NCBI GenBank assembly: GCA_002238855.1
Contig: MPND01000039.1
Span: 1 to 32,603, forward strand
Direction: 5' to 3'
Origin: SAR202 cluster bacterium bin90
GTDB lineage: Bacteria > Chloroflexota > Dehalococcoidia > Lucifugimonadales > JADFKI01
DNA length: 32,603 bases
Below, piece by piece: positions 15,883-24,316 of the stretch (positions are counted from its first letter, which is position 1; every line of letters begins with the position of its first letter). Position numbers and translations under genes: made by a program. The notes below the pieces were generated by a model that ran no database searches, was not told the DNA's origin, and was given only the letters and a program-made list of their open reading frames with translations.

Positions 15883-16932
15883 ATGTCCAAGAAAATAGGC
15901 ATCTTCGGTGCAGGAGCGGCGGGAAGCTATATCGGTGCATTCCTGACCCGTGAAGGCCACGACATCACGCTGATTGACATGTGGGGCGAGCACGTAGATG
16001 CAATGAAAGCCAATGGTCTGCGCGCATCGGGTAGCCAGGGCGACTTCACCATTCCCGTCAACGCCATCCACCTCGCCGACGCGTGGCAGCTCCAGCACAA
16101 CTTCGACATCATTTTTCTAGCCATGAAGTCCTATGATACCGAGTGGTCCAGCCACTTTGTGAAGCGCCTCCTGGCGCCAAACGGCGTGGTCGTAAACAGC
16201 CAGAACTGCATGAACGACCAGCTTACAGCATCGATCGTGGGCTATGAGCACCAGATAGGCTGTGTGATGTCCAGCATCACAGTTGCCCTTTGGGAACCCG
16301 CACATGTGACCCGCGGAGGCGCTCCTGGGCGCGACCGCGGACACGACGTGTTCCGCGTCGGCGAACTGCACGGCAGAATTACCCCCCGCGTGCAGGAAAT
16401 CGCCGAGATGCTGAGCTGCATAGACGGCTCCAGAGCCACCTCGAACATCTGGGGTGAGCGCTGGTCCAAGCTCACAACAAACTCTATCGGAAACCCAGTT
16501 GGCGCAATGACAGGCCAGGGGTCTCAGAGTTACGCCGCCAACCCCCGTGCTCGACTCGTTCAGATTCAGATTGCCAAGGAATCGACGCAGGTTGGCCTTG
16601 CCCTCAACTACGAAATCGAGAAGATCAGCGGTGTATCAGCCGAAACATGGGCGAGCGCTGACCAGGGCGACATCTACGAAGAGCTGGATGCCACCTTGCA
16701 GCCCAAGCCCGGCACTGCCGACTGGAAATCCTCTATGTCGCAGGATGTGGCAAAGGGACGCCGCACGGAGGCATCCTTCATGAACGGCTACATCGTCGCG
16801 CGAGGCCGCGAAGCCGGAGTACACACACCGGTTAACGCCGCCATCGTCGAAGTAATGCAGGGGATCGACAGCGGCGATATAATGCCCGATCCCACAAATG
16901 TTGAGCGCGTACTGGGCATGGCCGGTCTGTGA
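15883..16932 (+). CDS. Ketopantoate reductase (PanE/ApbA) family NAD(P)-dependent oxidoreductase
   Basis: The 349-residue protein has an N-terminal Rossmann domain with GAGAAGSYIGAFL (residues 8-20) and the ApbA C-terminal domain, including WSKLTTNSIGNPVGAMTG with the conserved Lys and Asn, and GRRTEASFMNGYIVARG before THTPVN-like GVHTPVNAA. The family reduces 2-oxo acids, classically ketopantoate to pantoate for CoA synthesis, but it contains many paralogues with other substrates, and this one is longer than E. coli PanE (about 300). ATG at 15883 follows AAGGAG with six bases between. The position directly after pxpABC suggests a link to amino-acid or oxo-acid metabolism; this is inference. 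Confidence 0.85.
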   Translation: MSKKIGIFGAGAAGSYIGAFLTREGHDITLIDMWGEHVDAMKANGLRASGSQGDFTIPVNAIHLADAWQLQHNFDIIFLAMKSYDTEWSSHFVKRLLAPNGVVVNSQNCMNDQLTASIVGYEHQIGCVMSSITVALWEPAHVTRGGAPGRDRGHDVFRVGELHGRITPRVQEIAEMLSCIDGSRATSNIWGERWSKLTTNSIGNPVGAMTGQGSQSYAANPRARLVQIQIAKESTQVGLALNYEIEKISGVSAETWASADQGDIYEELDATLQPKPGTADWKSSMSQDVAKGRRTEASFMNGYIVARGREAGVHTPVNAAIVEVMQGIDSGDIMPDPTNVERVLGMAGL

Positions 16933-16995
16933 AGCATTCGCCATCACATCTCGTAGGCGCGGCGGTTCACCACTCCCTGCCATACGCGCGCGCCT

Positions 16996-17634
16996 ATGAT
17001 TGAATTCCTGCGGGAACTGTCGCATCTGCTGGTTGGATTCGCGAGCAGCGATTGGGCGCTGGTTGTGCTCGTCGCCACCGCTTTCACCGAGTCAATATTC
17101 TTTCCAATCCCGCCTGATCCCATTCTCATTGGAATGTCGTTCGTCCATCCCAAGGCGGCATTGATTTACGCTGGCGCAGCAACATTGGCTTCAGTCGCGG
17201 GAGCGCTGGCCGGCCACTGGATTGGCAAGCGTTTCGGCAGACCCTTCCTCGAAAGGTTCGTCTCTCTAGACAGGGTTAACAGGGTCGAATCCTTGTTCAA
17301 AAAGTACGGCATATGGGCAATCATCATAGCTGCTATCACACCTGTACCATATAAAGTCTTCGCCATAACCGCCGGCGTACTGGACATGCCGCATACCCCT
17401 TTCATCATCGCCTCGCTGATAGGCAGAGGGGCAAGGATGTTCCTGATTGGAGTACTGATCTTCGTCTTCGGCGAGGCGATCCAGGACTTTCTTGAAAATA
17501 GATTTGAACTAGTGATGATAGCGCTTGGTGTCGCTACGATAGTCGCGTTCATGGCATTCGCGCTAGTAATGCGCCTTCGCAATCGCTCAAGCACCAAAGA
17601 CCACTCTATGCCACAATCAGAAAGTAGAGTCTAA
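16996..17634 (+). CDS. YqaA/DedA-like VTT-domain membrane protein
   Basis: A 212-residue membrane protein of the VTT (SNARE-associated, DedA) superfamily. The YqaA-type signature is seen in ESIFFPIPPDPILIGM (re-entrant region), GHWIGKRFGRP, ITPVPYKVFAITAGVLDMP and SLIGRGARMFLIG. About five or six hydrophobic segments and a basic C-terminal tail follow the usual pattern. DedA relatives act in lipid or undecaprenyl-phosphate translocation and membrane homeostasis; the substrate here is unknown. No clear ribosome site precedes the ATG. The stop lies six bases from the stop of convergent comM. Confidence 0.85.
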   Translation: MIEFLRELSHLLVGFASSDWALVVLVATAFTESIFFPIPPDPILIGMSFVHPKAALIYAGAATLASVAGALAGHWIGKRFGRPFLERFVSLDRVNRVESLFKKYGIWAIIIAAITPVPYKVFAITAGVLDMPHTPFIIASLIGRGARMFLIGVLIFVFGEAIQDFLENRFELVMIALGVATIVAFMAFALVMRLRNRSSTKDHSMPQSESRV

Positions 17635-17640
17635 CGCCCC

Positions 17641-19303
17641 TCAGTCCATTTGCGCCGCCTGCCTGTACTGAAGCGCCTCCGCCAGATGCGACACACTTAT
17701 CACTTCTTCGCCAGACAGGTCCGCAATCGTACGCGACACCTTCAGAATACGATGGAATCCCCTTGCCGACACCCCGCCCCCCCCCGCACCCCCCCCCCCC
17801 TCCCCCCACCCCCCCCCCAGCCCCACCCCCCCCCCCCCCCCCCCCAAAAAAAAACCGTGGAACCCCCCTTGCCGACAGGCTCATGCGGCTCATCGCTGTC
17901 TTCATCAATCCCTTGGCAGCATCATCCATTTGGCAAAACTTCCAGACTTCATTCGGCCCCATTTCAGAATTGTTCAACAGGCTGGTGCCGTCGAACCGCT
18001 CCCGCTGAGCCTGAATGGAAGCCTCGACACGATCCCGCACCTGCTCGGAACGCTCAGCATCACTAGCCCCAGTCAGCTTTTCGTATTCTACACGCGGCAC
18101 ATCCACGAACAGGTCCATTCGGTCGAGCAGCGGTCCGCTGATGCGCTGACTGTACCTCGCGATTTCGCTGGGCCTGCACACACATTGCTTGACAGTGTCG
18201 TTGAGAAATCCACAAGGGCACGGATTTCGTGCAGCGACAAGCATAAAGTTAGCCGGATAACTTATAGTCCCCTGCGCCCTGCTGATTGTGACAACTCTGT
18301 CTTCGATTGGCTGCCTCAGAACCTCGAGCACATTTCGCCCAAATTCTGGCAATTCGTCCAGAAACAGCACACCGCGGTGACTAAGAGTGACCTCGCCTGG
18401 ACGCGGAATCCTGCCGCCGCCCACCAGCCCGGCGTTGGATATGGTGTAATGAGGCGCGCGAAACGGACGCTCGTCTATAAATGGCGATGAACTGGGAAGC
18501 AGTCCACTAACGCTGTAAATCTTGGTAACATCTATGGCTTCGTCATAGGTCATTGTGGGCATGATTGACGGAATGCAGCGGGCTAGCAGAGTCTTTCCAC
18601 TGCCCGGCGGTCCCGTCATCAGCAGGTTGTGACCACCCGAAGCGGCGACCTCAAGCGCCCTCTTTGCATGCTCCTGCCCACGTACATCCGCAAGCTCAAA
18701 CTCCCTGCCCTGCTTCCCTGCCGCCTCACGCCGACGGGCAAGCCCACTAGCCCCGGACACATCCTTTGACACAGGTTCAATCAGGCACTCTGCTCGAAAG
18801 TGCCGCAGCAAGTGACCCAGGGTCTCCACCGGATACACCTTTACGCCCTCTACAAGAGCGGCCTCGCCAGCGTCACAAGCAGGGACGAATACGGTCTCGA
18901 ATCCCTCGTCACGGGCCACGGCGACCATTGGCAGGACGCCATTCGTATGCCTCAGTGTGCCATCGAGAGAAAGTTCGCCAAGGAACATCGTCAATCCGGG
19001 TGCTGCGGGCAACTGCCCGGAGCTGATCAGCACCGCAAGTGCGATAGGGAGGTCGTAGGCGGGGCCGGCCTTTGGGAGGTCTGCCGGGGCCATGTTTGTC
19101 GTGATGCGTCGCATCGGAAATTCGCAGCCCGAATTGCGAATCGCCGCGCGGACCCGCTCTCTGGCTTCCTGCACCGCAGCATCCGGCAATCCCACAATCG
19201 TGAACCTAGGCAGCCCCGGCGAGATGTCAACCTCCACCTGTATGACATACCCTTCCAATCCGACAACGGCGCATGTTACGGCTCTGGCAAGCAAGGCATC
19301 CAC
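17641..19303 (-). pseudogene. comM: ComM/YifB Mg-chelatase-like ATPase, reading frame interrupted by a G/C-homopolymer tract
   Basis: ComM is a hexameric helicase that promotes branch migration during natural transformation. From the GTG at 19303 the protein reads normally through the N-terminal domain (CAVVGLEG, RFTIVGLPDAAVQEARERV, MAPADLPKAGPAYDLPIA), Walker A GPPGSGKT at 231-238, Walker B VLFLDELPEF and the Cys-rich NPCPCGFLNDTVKQCVC. It reaches SRMSLSARG near 17865, then enters a Gly-rich nonsense stretch. The true C-terminus ([20 protein letters not shown] to QYRQAAQMD) continues in another frame and stops at 17641. Removing 106 bp between the two copies of TGTCGGCAAGGGG gives one frame of about 518 residues, the normal size. 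Without removal the frame runs on to 17606, inside the neighbouring gene. The gene is probably intact in the organism. Confidence 0.9.
17754..17879. repeat. Direct repeat flanking a C-rich low-complexity tract inside comM
   Basis: Two near-identical copies of comM sequence (17754-17771 and 17859-17877, sharing CCCCTTGCCGACA) flank a tract in which 66 of the 74 bases at 17772-17845 are C, including runs of 20 and 13, followed by nine A (17846-17854). The repeat offset is 106 bp, which is not a multiple of three. On the comM coding strand this reads as T9 followed by poly-G, the pattern produced by failing reads on two-colour sequencers. Confidence 0.9.
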
Positions 19304-19409
19304 TCCAACATAGCGAAATTTGCCTGCCTATATTTATCACTAATTGTTCACGGCGTCAAACCATTTGCAGCCGCTTACATATTAGCGCAGCACGAATTAC
19401 AGGCTGCCT

Positions 19410-20567
19410 TTACGCGGACCACACCCCTATCGTCCCCTGCGCAACGAGAGCTGGCTCCTCGATTCCATTCACATCGGCGATGTAGATTGAACTAGCACTG
19501 CCGTCGGGCAGCGGCCCACGCGACTCCAGTCGCCCAGGCACACCGGAAAACAGTATCTTACTGCTGTCAGGCGACCACATCCTGTGAGATTGACCGTACT
19601 GGTCGAAGAACATGAACATCGTCAGTTGCTCACGGCTCGGAAGAAAGTCAGCGAGATAATGGACATCGTCGGTTACGAGATCCAGTACTGCCCACCGCAC
19701 TGATCCCTGAGCATCCTCAGACGGCGTGATGTACGCGATCTTCGTCCCATCAGGCGACCAGAAGAAACACAATATGGGATCTTCTATCAGAACGCGCTCC
19801 GCCGTTGAATCCGCATCTAGCAGCGTCAGTTTGTCATAATAGCCGATTCCCCGGTCGAGACCGCTAACGATCGCAATTTGCCCTCTACCCGGCCTCCACG
19901 ACAGTGCAACCAGCCCCTCGACCTCGCCCACTATGTCGGAGCCGCCCTGAATCGTGGCAACAATTATCCCCTGCATCGTTTCCGACATTTCTCCGCACAT
20001 GGCAATTCGCCCGTCAAGCGAGCTCACCGACGGCGCCTGATAGCTCATCGACATGATAGGGACCTGTGCCGGTTCGGGTTCGCTGAGCCTTATCAGATAA
20101 TGAAGTTCTCGTGCATGCACCAAAATGTACTCGGAATCCACCGACCAGCAGAAATAGAGTGGCGCACCGCCAATCAGCCTCTCCGCGGTTTCTGCACCGT
20201 CGGCGTTCGCGACCATCAGAGACATTCCGGAAGAGAGCGTCTGGGCGATGAAGGCAACCTTGCTTCCATCCGGCGACCAAATCATGTAATGAGGCGTATG
20301 CTGCGCAATTGCGTCTGTTCCCGGTTCGTTGGTATAGATTGGCCTCGCAACCTGCCCTTCAGGCTTGGAGACAACCCTAAAGGCGCCTTGCCCATTGCTG
20401 CCCGCCGCAGGATACGCCGAGTATGTGACACTCTCGCCATCAGGCGACCACACCGGCCACGCGCAACGATGCCCCGGAGATGACGCGGTACTGTAGGGCG
20501 TATCCAGCGCATCCGGATTCACAAGCCTTACCCGTTCATCACTCCCAATAATCGCGATGCGGTTCAA
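19410..20567 (-). CDS. Seven-bladed TolB/WD40-like beta-propeller protein
   Basis: The 385-residue protein has seven recurring blade motifs of the PD40/TolB type: WSPDGESVTYSAY, WSPDGSKVAFIAQ, WSVDSEYILVHA, SSLDGRIAMCG, SWRPGRGQIAIVSG, WSPDGTKIAYIT and WSPDSSKILFSG. There is no signal peptide, so unlike TolB it is predicted to be cytoplasmic. The start is TTG at 20567, whose TTGA overlaps the stop of the upstream exonuclease gene; this overlap argues for translational coupling. Such propellers usually bind proteins or peptides. No enzymatic motif is visible and its function is not known. Confidence 0.85.
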   Translation of the reverse strand: MNRIAIIGSDERVRLVNPDALDTPYSTASSPGHRCAWPVWSPDGESVTYSAYPAAGSNGQGAFRVVSKPEGQVARPIYTNEPGTDAIAQHTPHYMIWSPDGSKVAFIAQTLSSGMSLMVANADGAETAERLIGGAPLYFCWSVDSEYILVHARELHYLIRLSEPEPAQVPIMSMSYQAPSVSSLDGRIAMCGEMSETMQGIIVATIQGGSDIVGEVEGLVALSWRPGRGQIAIVSGLDRGIGYYDKLTLLDADSTAERVLIEDPILCFFWSPDGTKIAYITPSEDAQGSVRWAVLDLVTDDVHYLADFLPSREQLTMFMFFDQYGQSHRMWSPDSSKILFSGVPGRLESRGPLPDGSASSIYIADVNGIEEPALVAQGTIGVWSA

Positions 20568-21418
20568 GTTACCAGTCCTGTCCCAGATTTTACGCGCGTT
20601 AGGTGCTCTATCACATCCATTTCATAGGGCAGCTCAATATCATGCCGGTGCGTCGCACTGAGATTGCAGACCTCGGCCGGTAGCCGCGCGGCCAGCTTGT
20701 TGTATGCAATCTCCGCCAACGCGGGGAGCGAGGCCACATCCTCGGCGTTGTACCTGATTAGCGTATCCCGCGCACCCTCACTGCCTCGCTGCCACATCCG
20801 CCACAGCAACACCGCGTCATACCCGCTTAAGACGCTCAACTCCGACGGTCTTCCGACCTTAGCCTGCTGCTCGATCGACTTTAGTCCGCCCGAGTAGCCC
20901 GCCCGCCTCAGGGGAAAGCGCAAGTCTATATGTGCGACATTCCGGAATATGCTGCCAAAATGATGCTCAATATAGGGCAGGTCGAATGCGGCTCCGTTGA
21001 AAGTTACCACGAGATCGTACTGCTCAATCGCCTCACGAAAGTCAGCAAGATTCTCGTCATATACGTAAGCTGTGTACCCTTGGGCATCGAGCACTCCGAT
21101 TAGCGTTATGATCCCTCGCTCAGGAGATAGTCCCGTTGTCTCGATGTCAACGAATGCAGCGCGCGCTCTGTAATCCGCATATAGTCGCCATCGCTCTCTT
21201 GCGGGAAGCAGTTCATTGAAGTATGCGGCATCACTAGCTTCATACCTCTCAGTTGATTGCTCGACCAGCTCTCTCAGATGGACACGCTTACCACGTATCC
21301 GCGACGGCAGTTCCGCGGCGCCCAGGAAGTCTCCCCAATCGCCGATGCCCGCGTCCCAGATTTCCCCCTCGGTAACCTTGCCAACGCGCGGCAGATGGAT
21401 AAACGACTGTCTCAGCAA
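20564..21418 (-). CDS. YprB-type RNase H-like 3'-5' exonuclease
   Basis: A 284-residue protein with a DnaQ-like nuclease core of the RNase_H_2/YprB family. ExoI is FVDIETTG (Asp91, Glu93), ExoII FNGAAFDLPYI (Asp147) and ExoIII YNAEDV (Asp227), giving the expected acidic residues for two-metal catalysis. The N-terminal RQSFIHLPRVGKVTEGEIWDAG resembles a helix-hairpin-helix segment and is common in this family. It starts with TTG at 21418, with a purine-rich GTGAGAGA just before. The substrate could be RNA or DNA and cannot be decided here. The next gene, a propeller protein, overlaps it by four bases, and comM lies beyond. Confidence 0.85.
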   Translation of the reverse strand: MLRQSFIHLPRVGKVTEGEIWDAGIGDWGDFLGAAELPSRIRGKRVHLRELVEQSTERYEASDAAYFNELLPARERWRLYADYRARAAFVDIETTGLSPERGIITLIGVLDAQGYTAYVYDENLADFREAIEQYDLVVTFNGAAFDLPYIEHHFGSIFRNVAHIDLRFPLRRAGYSGGLKSIEQQAKVGRPSELSVLSGYDAVLLWRMWQRGSEGARDTLIRYNAEDVASLPALAEIAYNKLAARLPAEVCNLSATHRHDIELPYEMDVIEHLTRVKSGTGLVT

Positions 21419-21444
21419 TCTCTCACACTTACGCCAAGCGGCAG

Positions 21445-22779
21445 CTAACCAGCTAGAGCCTGCGCGTAGCGCGCCACTCCACCCCTGTAAATAAGGCGCA
21501 TCGTCACAAACTGCCAGCTCACCACCACAATGAGAGCAAAGATCAATCCGGTCACCATTAGAATCAGTGGCGCCCCAACGAAGTCCGCCAACAACCCATT
21601 GATCAGGTTCAGCGACGCCATCATCCCGCCAATGTGAACGGAGTAAATCGCGCCAACGCGTCCTCGCACGCCGTCTGGCACAATCGTCTGGATCATCGTA
21701 TGAGTCAGTGTCATAAATGCGGCGGAGCTGAATCCAAGGAATATCGCGCTCGGCAAAGCAGTTAGCAGGTTCGGTGAAACCCCCAATAGTAGTGACGACA
21801 CACCGCTAGCGGCTCCAAATGCAAAGAACAAGCGACCTTTGGTAATGTCGCTGCTGATTCCCGCCAGTATCATCGACGACGTCAATGCACCGGCGCCGAC
21901 CGCCATCATCAGTATACTGAATCCTGCGCCCGACTCATTCAGCAACTGCGTCAGGAACAGCAGGAATCCGCCTGTGCTCTCTCCTTCGGTAGTCAGTAGT
22001 TTGGTGGAGAGTCCCGGCAGCAGTGATTCAAACGACATCACCAGACCACAGTGGAAAATCGCCATGATGACAATGGAAAATAGTATCGGCGTCTTATAGA
22101 CATAAACCGCGCCTGCAGCAAAGTTTCGCGCGAAACTTTGCCTCTTATCGATGCTTCCTGTGGAGGCGGTTCGAAGCCTTATAGTCTGGATAAGACTGAC
22201 CGCGTAGAAGCCTGCGCAAAGGAAGATCGCTCCCGTGGCACCCGTAGTAGCCTGCAGCGGGATAATCGCAAGCGGTCCCAGTAGCCGCGAGCCATGCATC
22301 GTCGCCTGATTAAGGGCAATAGCATTCAGCAACAGTGATCGCGGGACAAGGTTGGGAATGAGCGCCTGCCCTGCCGGCATCTGTGCCGCCCGCGCAGAGC
22401 CATTCACAAGAGACAGTATTACGATGTGCCATATCTCGGCGCTTCCGCTCAGCATAAGAAGCCCGAGTACAAGGTTATGCACCAGGTTGATTGCGAACAT
22501 CGCCCTGAGCACCGTGCGCCGGTCAAAGCGGTCGGACAGATAACCCGTGAAGGGCGAAACCAGCACCCTCGGGATCATTGCCGCAAAAGTTACGACACCA
22601 ACCCATAGAAGAGATGAGTCCGAAAATTCATAGACAATCCAGCCGCGCGCCACGATGAGCGCCCAAGCTGCCGCCCCCGCAAAAAAGTTCGCGGTCCACA
22701 GTGTCTGAAAATCCCCGTACTCCAGGGCAGCCAGGTACCTATTGCCCGCAGGACGGTCCTGGGCAGTTTTATTCACCAT
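21445..22779 (-). CDS. Major facilitator superfamily transporter (MFS_3/EntS-like)
   Basis: A 444-residue membrane protein with about 12 hydrophobic segments. The MFS motif A between segments 2 and 3 is GYLSDRFDRRTVL (about residues 79-91). The N-terminal NFFAGAAAWALIVARGWIVYE and central SARAAQMPAGQALIPNLVPR match the enterobactin-exporter-like branch of the superfamily, which mostly exports small molecules. I take the ATG at 22779, preceded by AGGAAG at a short spacing, over the ORF start 19 codons upstream. It stands after the sulfite-oxidase-family gene with a 114-base gap holding an inverted repeat. The substrate is unknown. Confidence 0.88.
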   Translation of the reverse strand: MVNKTAQDRPAGNRYLAALEYGDFQTLWTANFFAGAAAWALIVARGWIVYEFSDSSLLWVGVVTFAAMIPRVLVSPFTGYLSDRFDRRTVLRAMFAINLVHNLVLGLLMLSGSAEIWHIVILSLVNGSARAAQMPAGQALIPNLVPRSLLLNAIALNQATMHGSRLLGPLAIIPLQATTGATGAIFLCAGFYAVSLIQTIRLRTASTGSIDKRQSFARNFAAGAVYVYKTPILFSIVIMAIFHCGLVMSFESLLPGLSTKLLTTEGESTGGFLLFLTQLLNESGAGFSILMMAVGAGALTSSMILAGISSDITKGRLFFAFGAASGVSSLLLGVSPNLLTALPSAIFLGFSSAAFMTLTHTMIQTIVPDGVRGRVGAIYSVHIGGMMASLNLINGLLADFVGAPLILMVTGLIFALIVVVSWQFVTMRLIYRGGVARYAQALAG

Positions 22780-22839
22780 CAATCTTCCTAGATTGCCTTT
22801 ACACCTTCCAGAGCGTAACCACTCAATCAACCGCACTCA

Positions 22840-22874
22840 CCTTGCCCAAACGAACAATGTCGCAGTGGGCAAGG
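22840..22874. other. Inverted repeat between the sulfite-oxidase-family and MFS genes
   Basis: CCTTGCCCA (22840-22848) and TGGGCAAGG (22866-22874) are perfect nine-base arms with a 17-base loop. It starts 19 bases after the upstream stop on the minus strand. No U-run follows, so it could be a weak terminator, a processing site or an operator for the MFS gene. Confidence 0.5.
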
Positions 22875-22893
22875 CGCAAAACCACGGCGATTG

Positions 22894-23994
22894 TCAGCTC
22901 ACTTCCACGCAGACCGGGCGCACGCCGTTAATGATATAGCCTAAGCTGTTCCATCGCGTTTCCAGCGGCTGTATATTGCCATCTTCATCAGTGGCTCTGG
23001 CGACCAGAGTGTAGTGGCCGGCAGACTTGGGCGTCCATGCAATGTTCCACTGCTGCCACGAATAGCGATAGCGAGGCCCCACGAGGTCCGCTTCATTCCA
23101 GGTCTCGCCACCGTCATCGCTGACTTCTACCTTGGCGATATGCGCGAATCCCGACCATGCCATTCCATTGATCATATGGGACTGCACCGTCAAGGCCGTA
23201 TTCGGTTCAGGCCAGCTTATCAGCGATTTCACATGCATCTTGGATATAGGTACTGGTTCGCCGTCATCGCTCTCCACTATGTAGCGGTCGGTCTGGAAAA
23301 AGCCCTCAAACGCTTCTTGCAGTACCGTTATTCGCTTCAGCCACTTCACCGATGCCATTCCGTACCATCCCGGCACTACGAGACGCACAGGATAGCCATG
23401 CTCCCTTGATAGCGGCTCGCCGTTCATCTCATAAGCAAGCAGAGTGTCAGGATGCATGGCGACATCAATAGGCAGACTTCTCAGATAGGGCTGAACATCC
23501 ACCGAAGGGTCCGGCTGACCGGCATCGTATCCCTCGAAAAGCACCTCGACGGCGCCCTCGCTGATGCCTGCCCGCTCGAGGAGGTGTCTCAGTGGGACGC
23601 CTGCCCATATCGCGGTGCTTACCGCCCCATTCTGGAAGGGGTTGCCCGGCACCTGCGGTTCGAGATCACTCCGATTGTTACCGGCGCACTCTAAGGTTAC
23701 GGGCAAAGTCTGAATGGGGAAACTGTGGAAGTCATGCAGCGTAAAAGACAACGCACTATTAACGTGTCCCCCAAGCGAGAGTTCCCAATCGGAATCCCAC
23801 TCCGGGATCGTATAGTGGTTGCGGATGTAGAAGAGGGGATTAGGGGTTAGCCAACTTTTCAATATGGCCTGGGGGGTCTCTCCGATGATGGGCTCTTCCT
23901 CAATTGTTACGAGACCCTTTCCTTCAGGCTGAGCACTCAGGGTTTCGTTCCTCTCCCTGTCGAACTCAGCCTTGCTACACTTGCATGTATTCAT
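22894..23994 (-). CDS. Sulfite oxidase family molybdopterin enzyme
   Basis: This 366-residue protein has the two-domain sulfite-oxidase core: the molybdopterin-binding domain with the Mo-ligand Cys103 in LECAGNNR, then GVPLRHLLERAG, GYPVRLVVPGWYGMASVKW, and a C-terminal dimerisation domain (SHMINGMAWSG, VEVSDDGGETWNEA, WQQWNIAWTPKSAG). The family oxidises sulfite or reduces N- or S-oxides. There is no Tat or Sec signal and no haem domain, so it is predicted to be cytoplasmic with an unknown electron acceptor. The N-terminus carries CKC. The ATG at 23994 is placed by GGAGG five bases upstream; a GTG codon just before it is also in frame. Confidence 0.92.
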   Translation of the reverse strand: MNTCKCSKAEFDRERNETLSAQPEGKGLVTIEEEPIIGETPQAILKSWLTPNPLFYIRNHYTIPEWDSDWELSLGGHVNSALSFTLHDFHSFPIQTLPVTLECAGNNRSDLEPQVPGNPFQNGAVSTAIWAGVPLRHLLERAGISEGAVEVLFEGYDAGQPDPSVDVQPYLRSLPIDVAMHPDTLLAYEMNGEPLSREHGYPVRLVVPGWYGMASVKWLKRITVLQEAFEGFFQTDRYIVESDDGEPVPISKMHVKSLISWPEPNTALTVQSHMINGMAWSGFAHIAKVEVSDDGGETWNEADLVGPRYRYSWQQWNIAWTPKSAGHYTLVARATDEDGNIQPLETRWNSLGYIINGVRPVCVEVS

Positions 23995-24316
23995 CACAAC
24001 CTCCGATATATAGTATTAGAAATGAGGTCTGGACCTTGTTGCATACTCTACATTACTGCAAACAGTTGCACAAGTATGTTTCTTGCCACACCGGAACAAC
24101 CCCTGAGTTCAGATGCTATCGCGCCAGCCGAAGGCATTTCCTACATTCCGGTCCTCTTGATAAGAGAATCAAACATCCTACTCTACGTAGCCCGTTAGTC
24201 CCACCTGTCGCCCCTACTTCGACAAGTGCATCCTAAGCTATCTGATCACCTCACAACCCTCTTTCGGTCTGTGGTATCATTTCAGGCGCATCCAACTGGA
24301 TCATAGGAGACAGTGC
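23995..24316. other. Divergent intergenic region
   Basis: About 320 bases separate the sulfite-oxidase-family gene from hemQ. The left part is AT-rich (TATATAGTATTAG around 24006-24018) and probably holds the minus-strand promoter, but no pair of -35 and -10 boxes is convincing. The only clear signal is AGGAGA before the hemQ start. Confidence 0.5.

Noticed and set aside
17606..17860. Gly-rich C-terminal tail of comM read through the poly-G tract
   Set aside because: It is the translation of a low-complexity tract; the genuine C-terminus continues in another frame after it.
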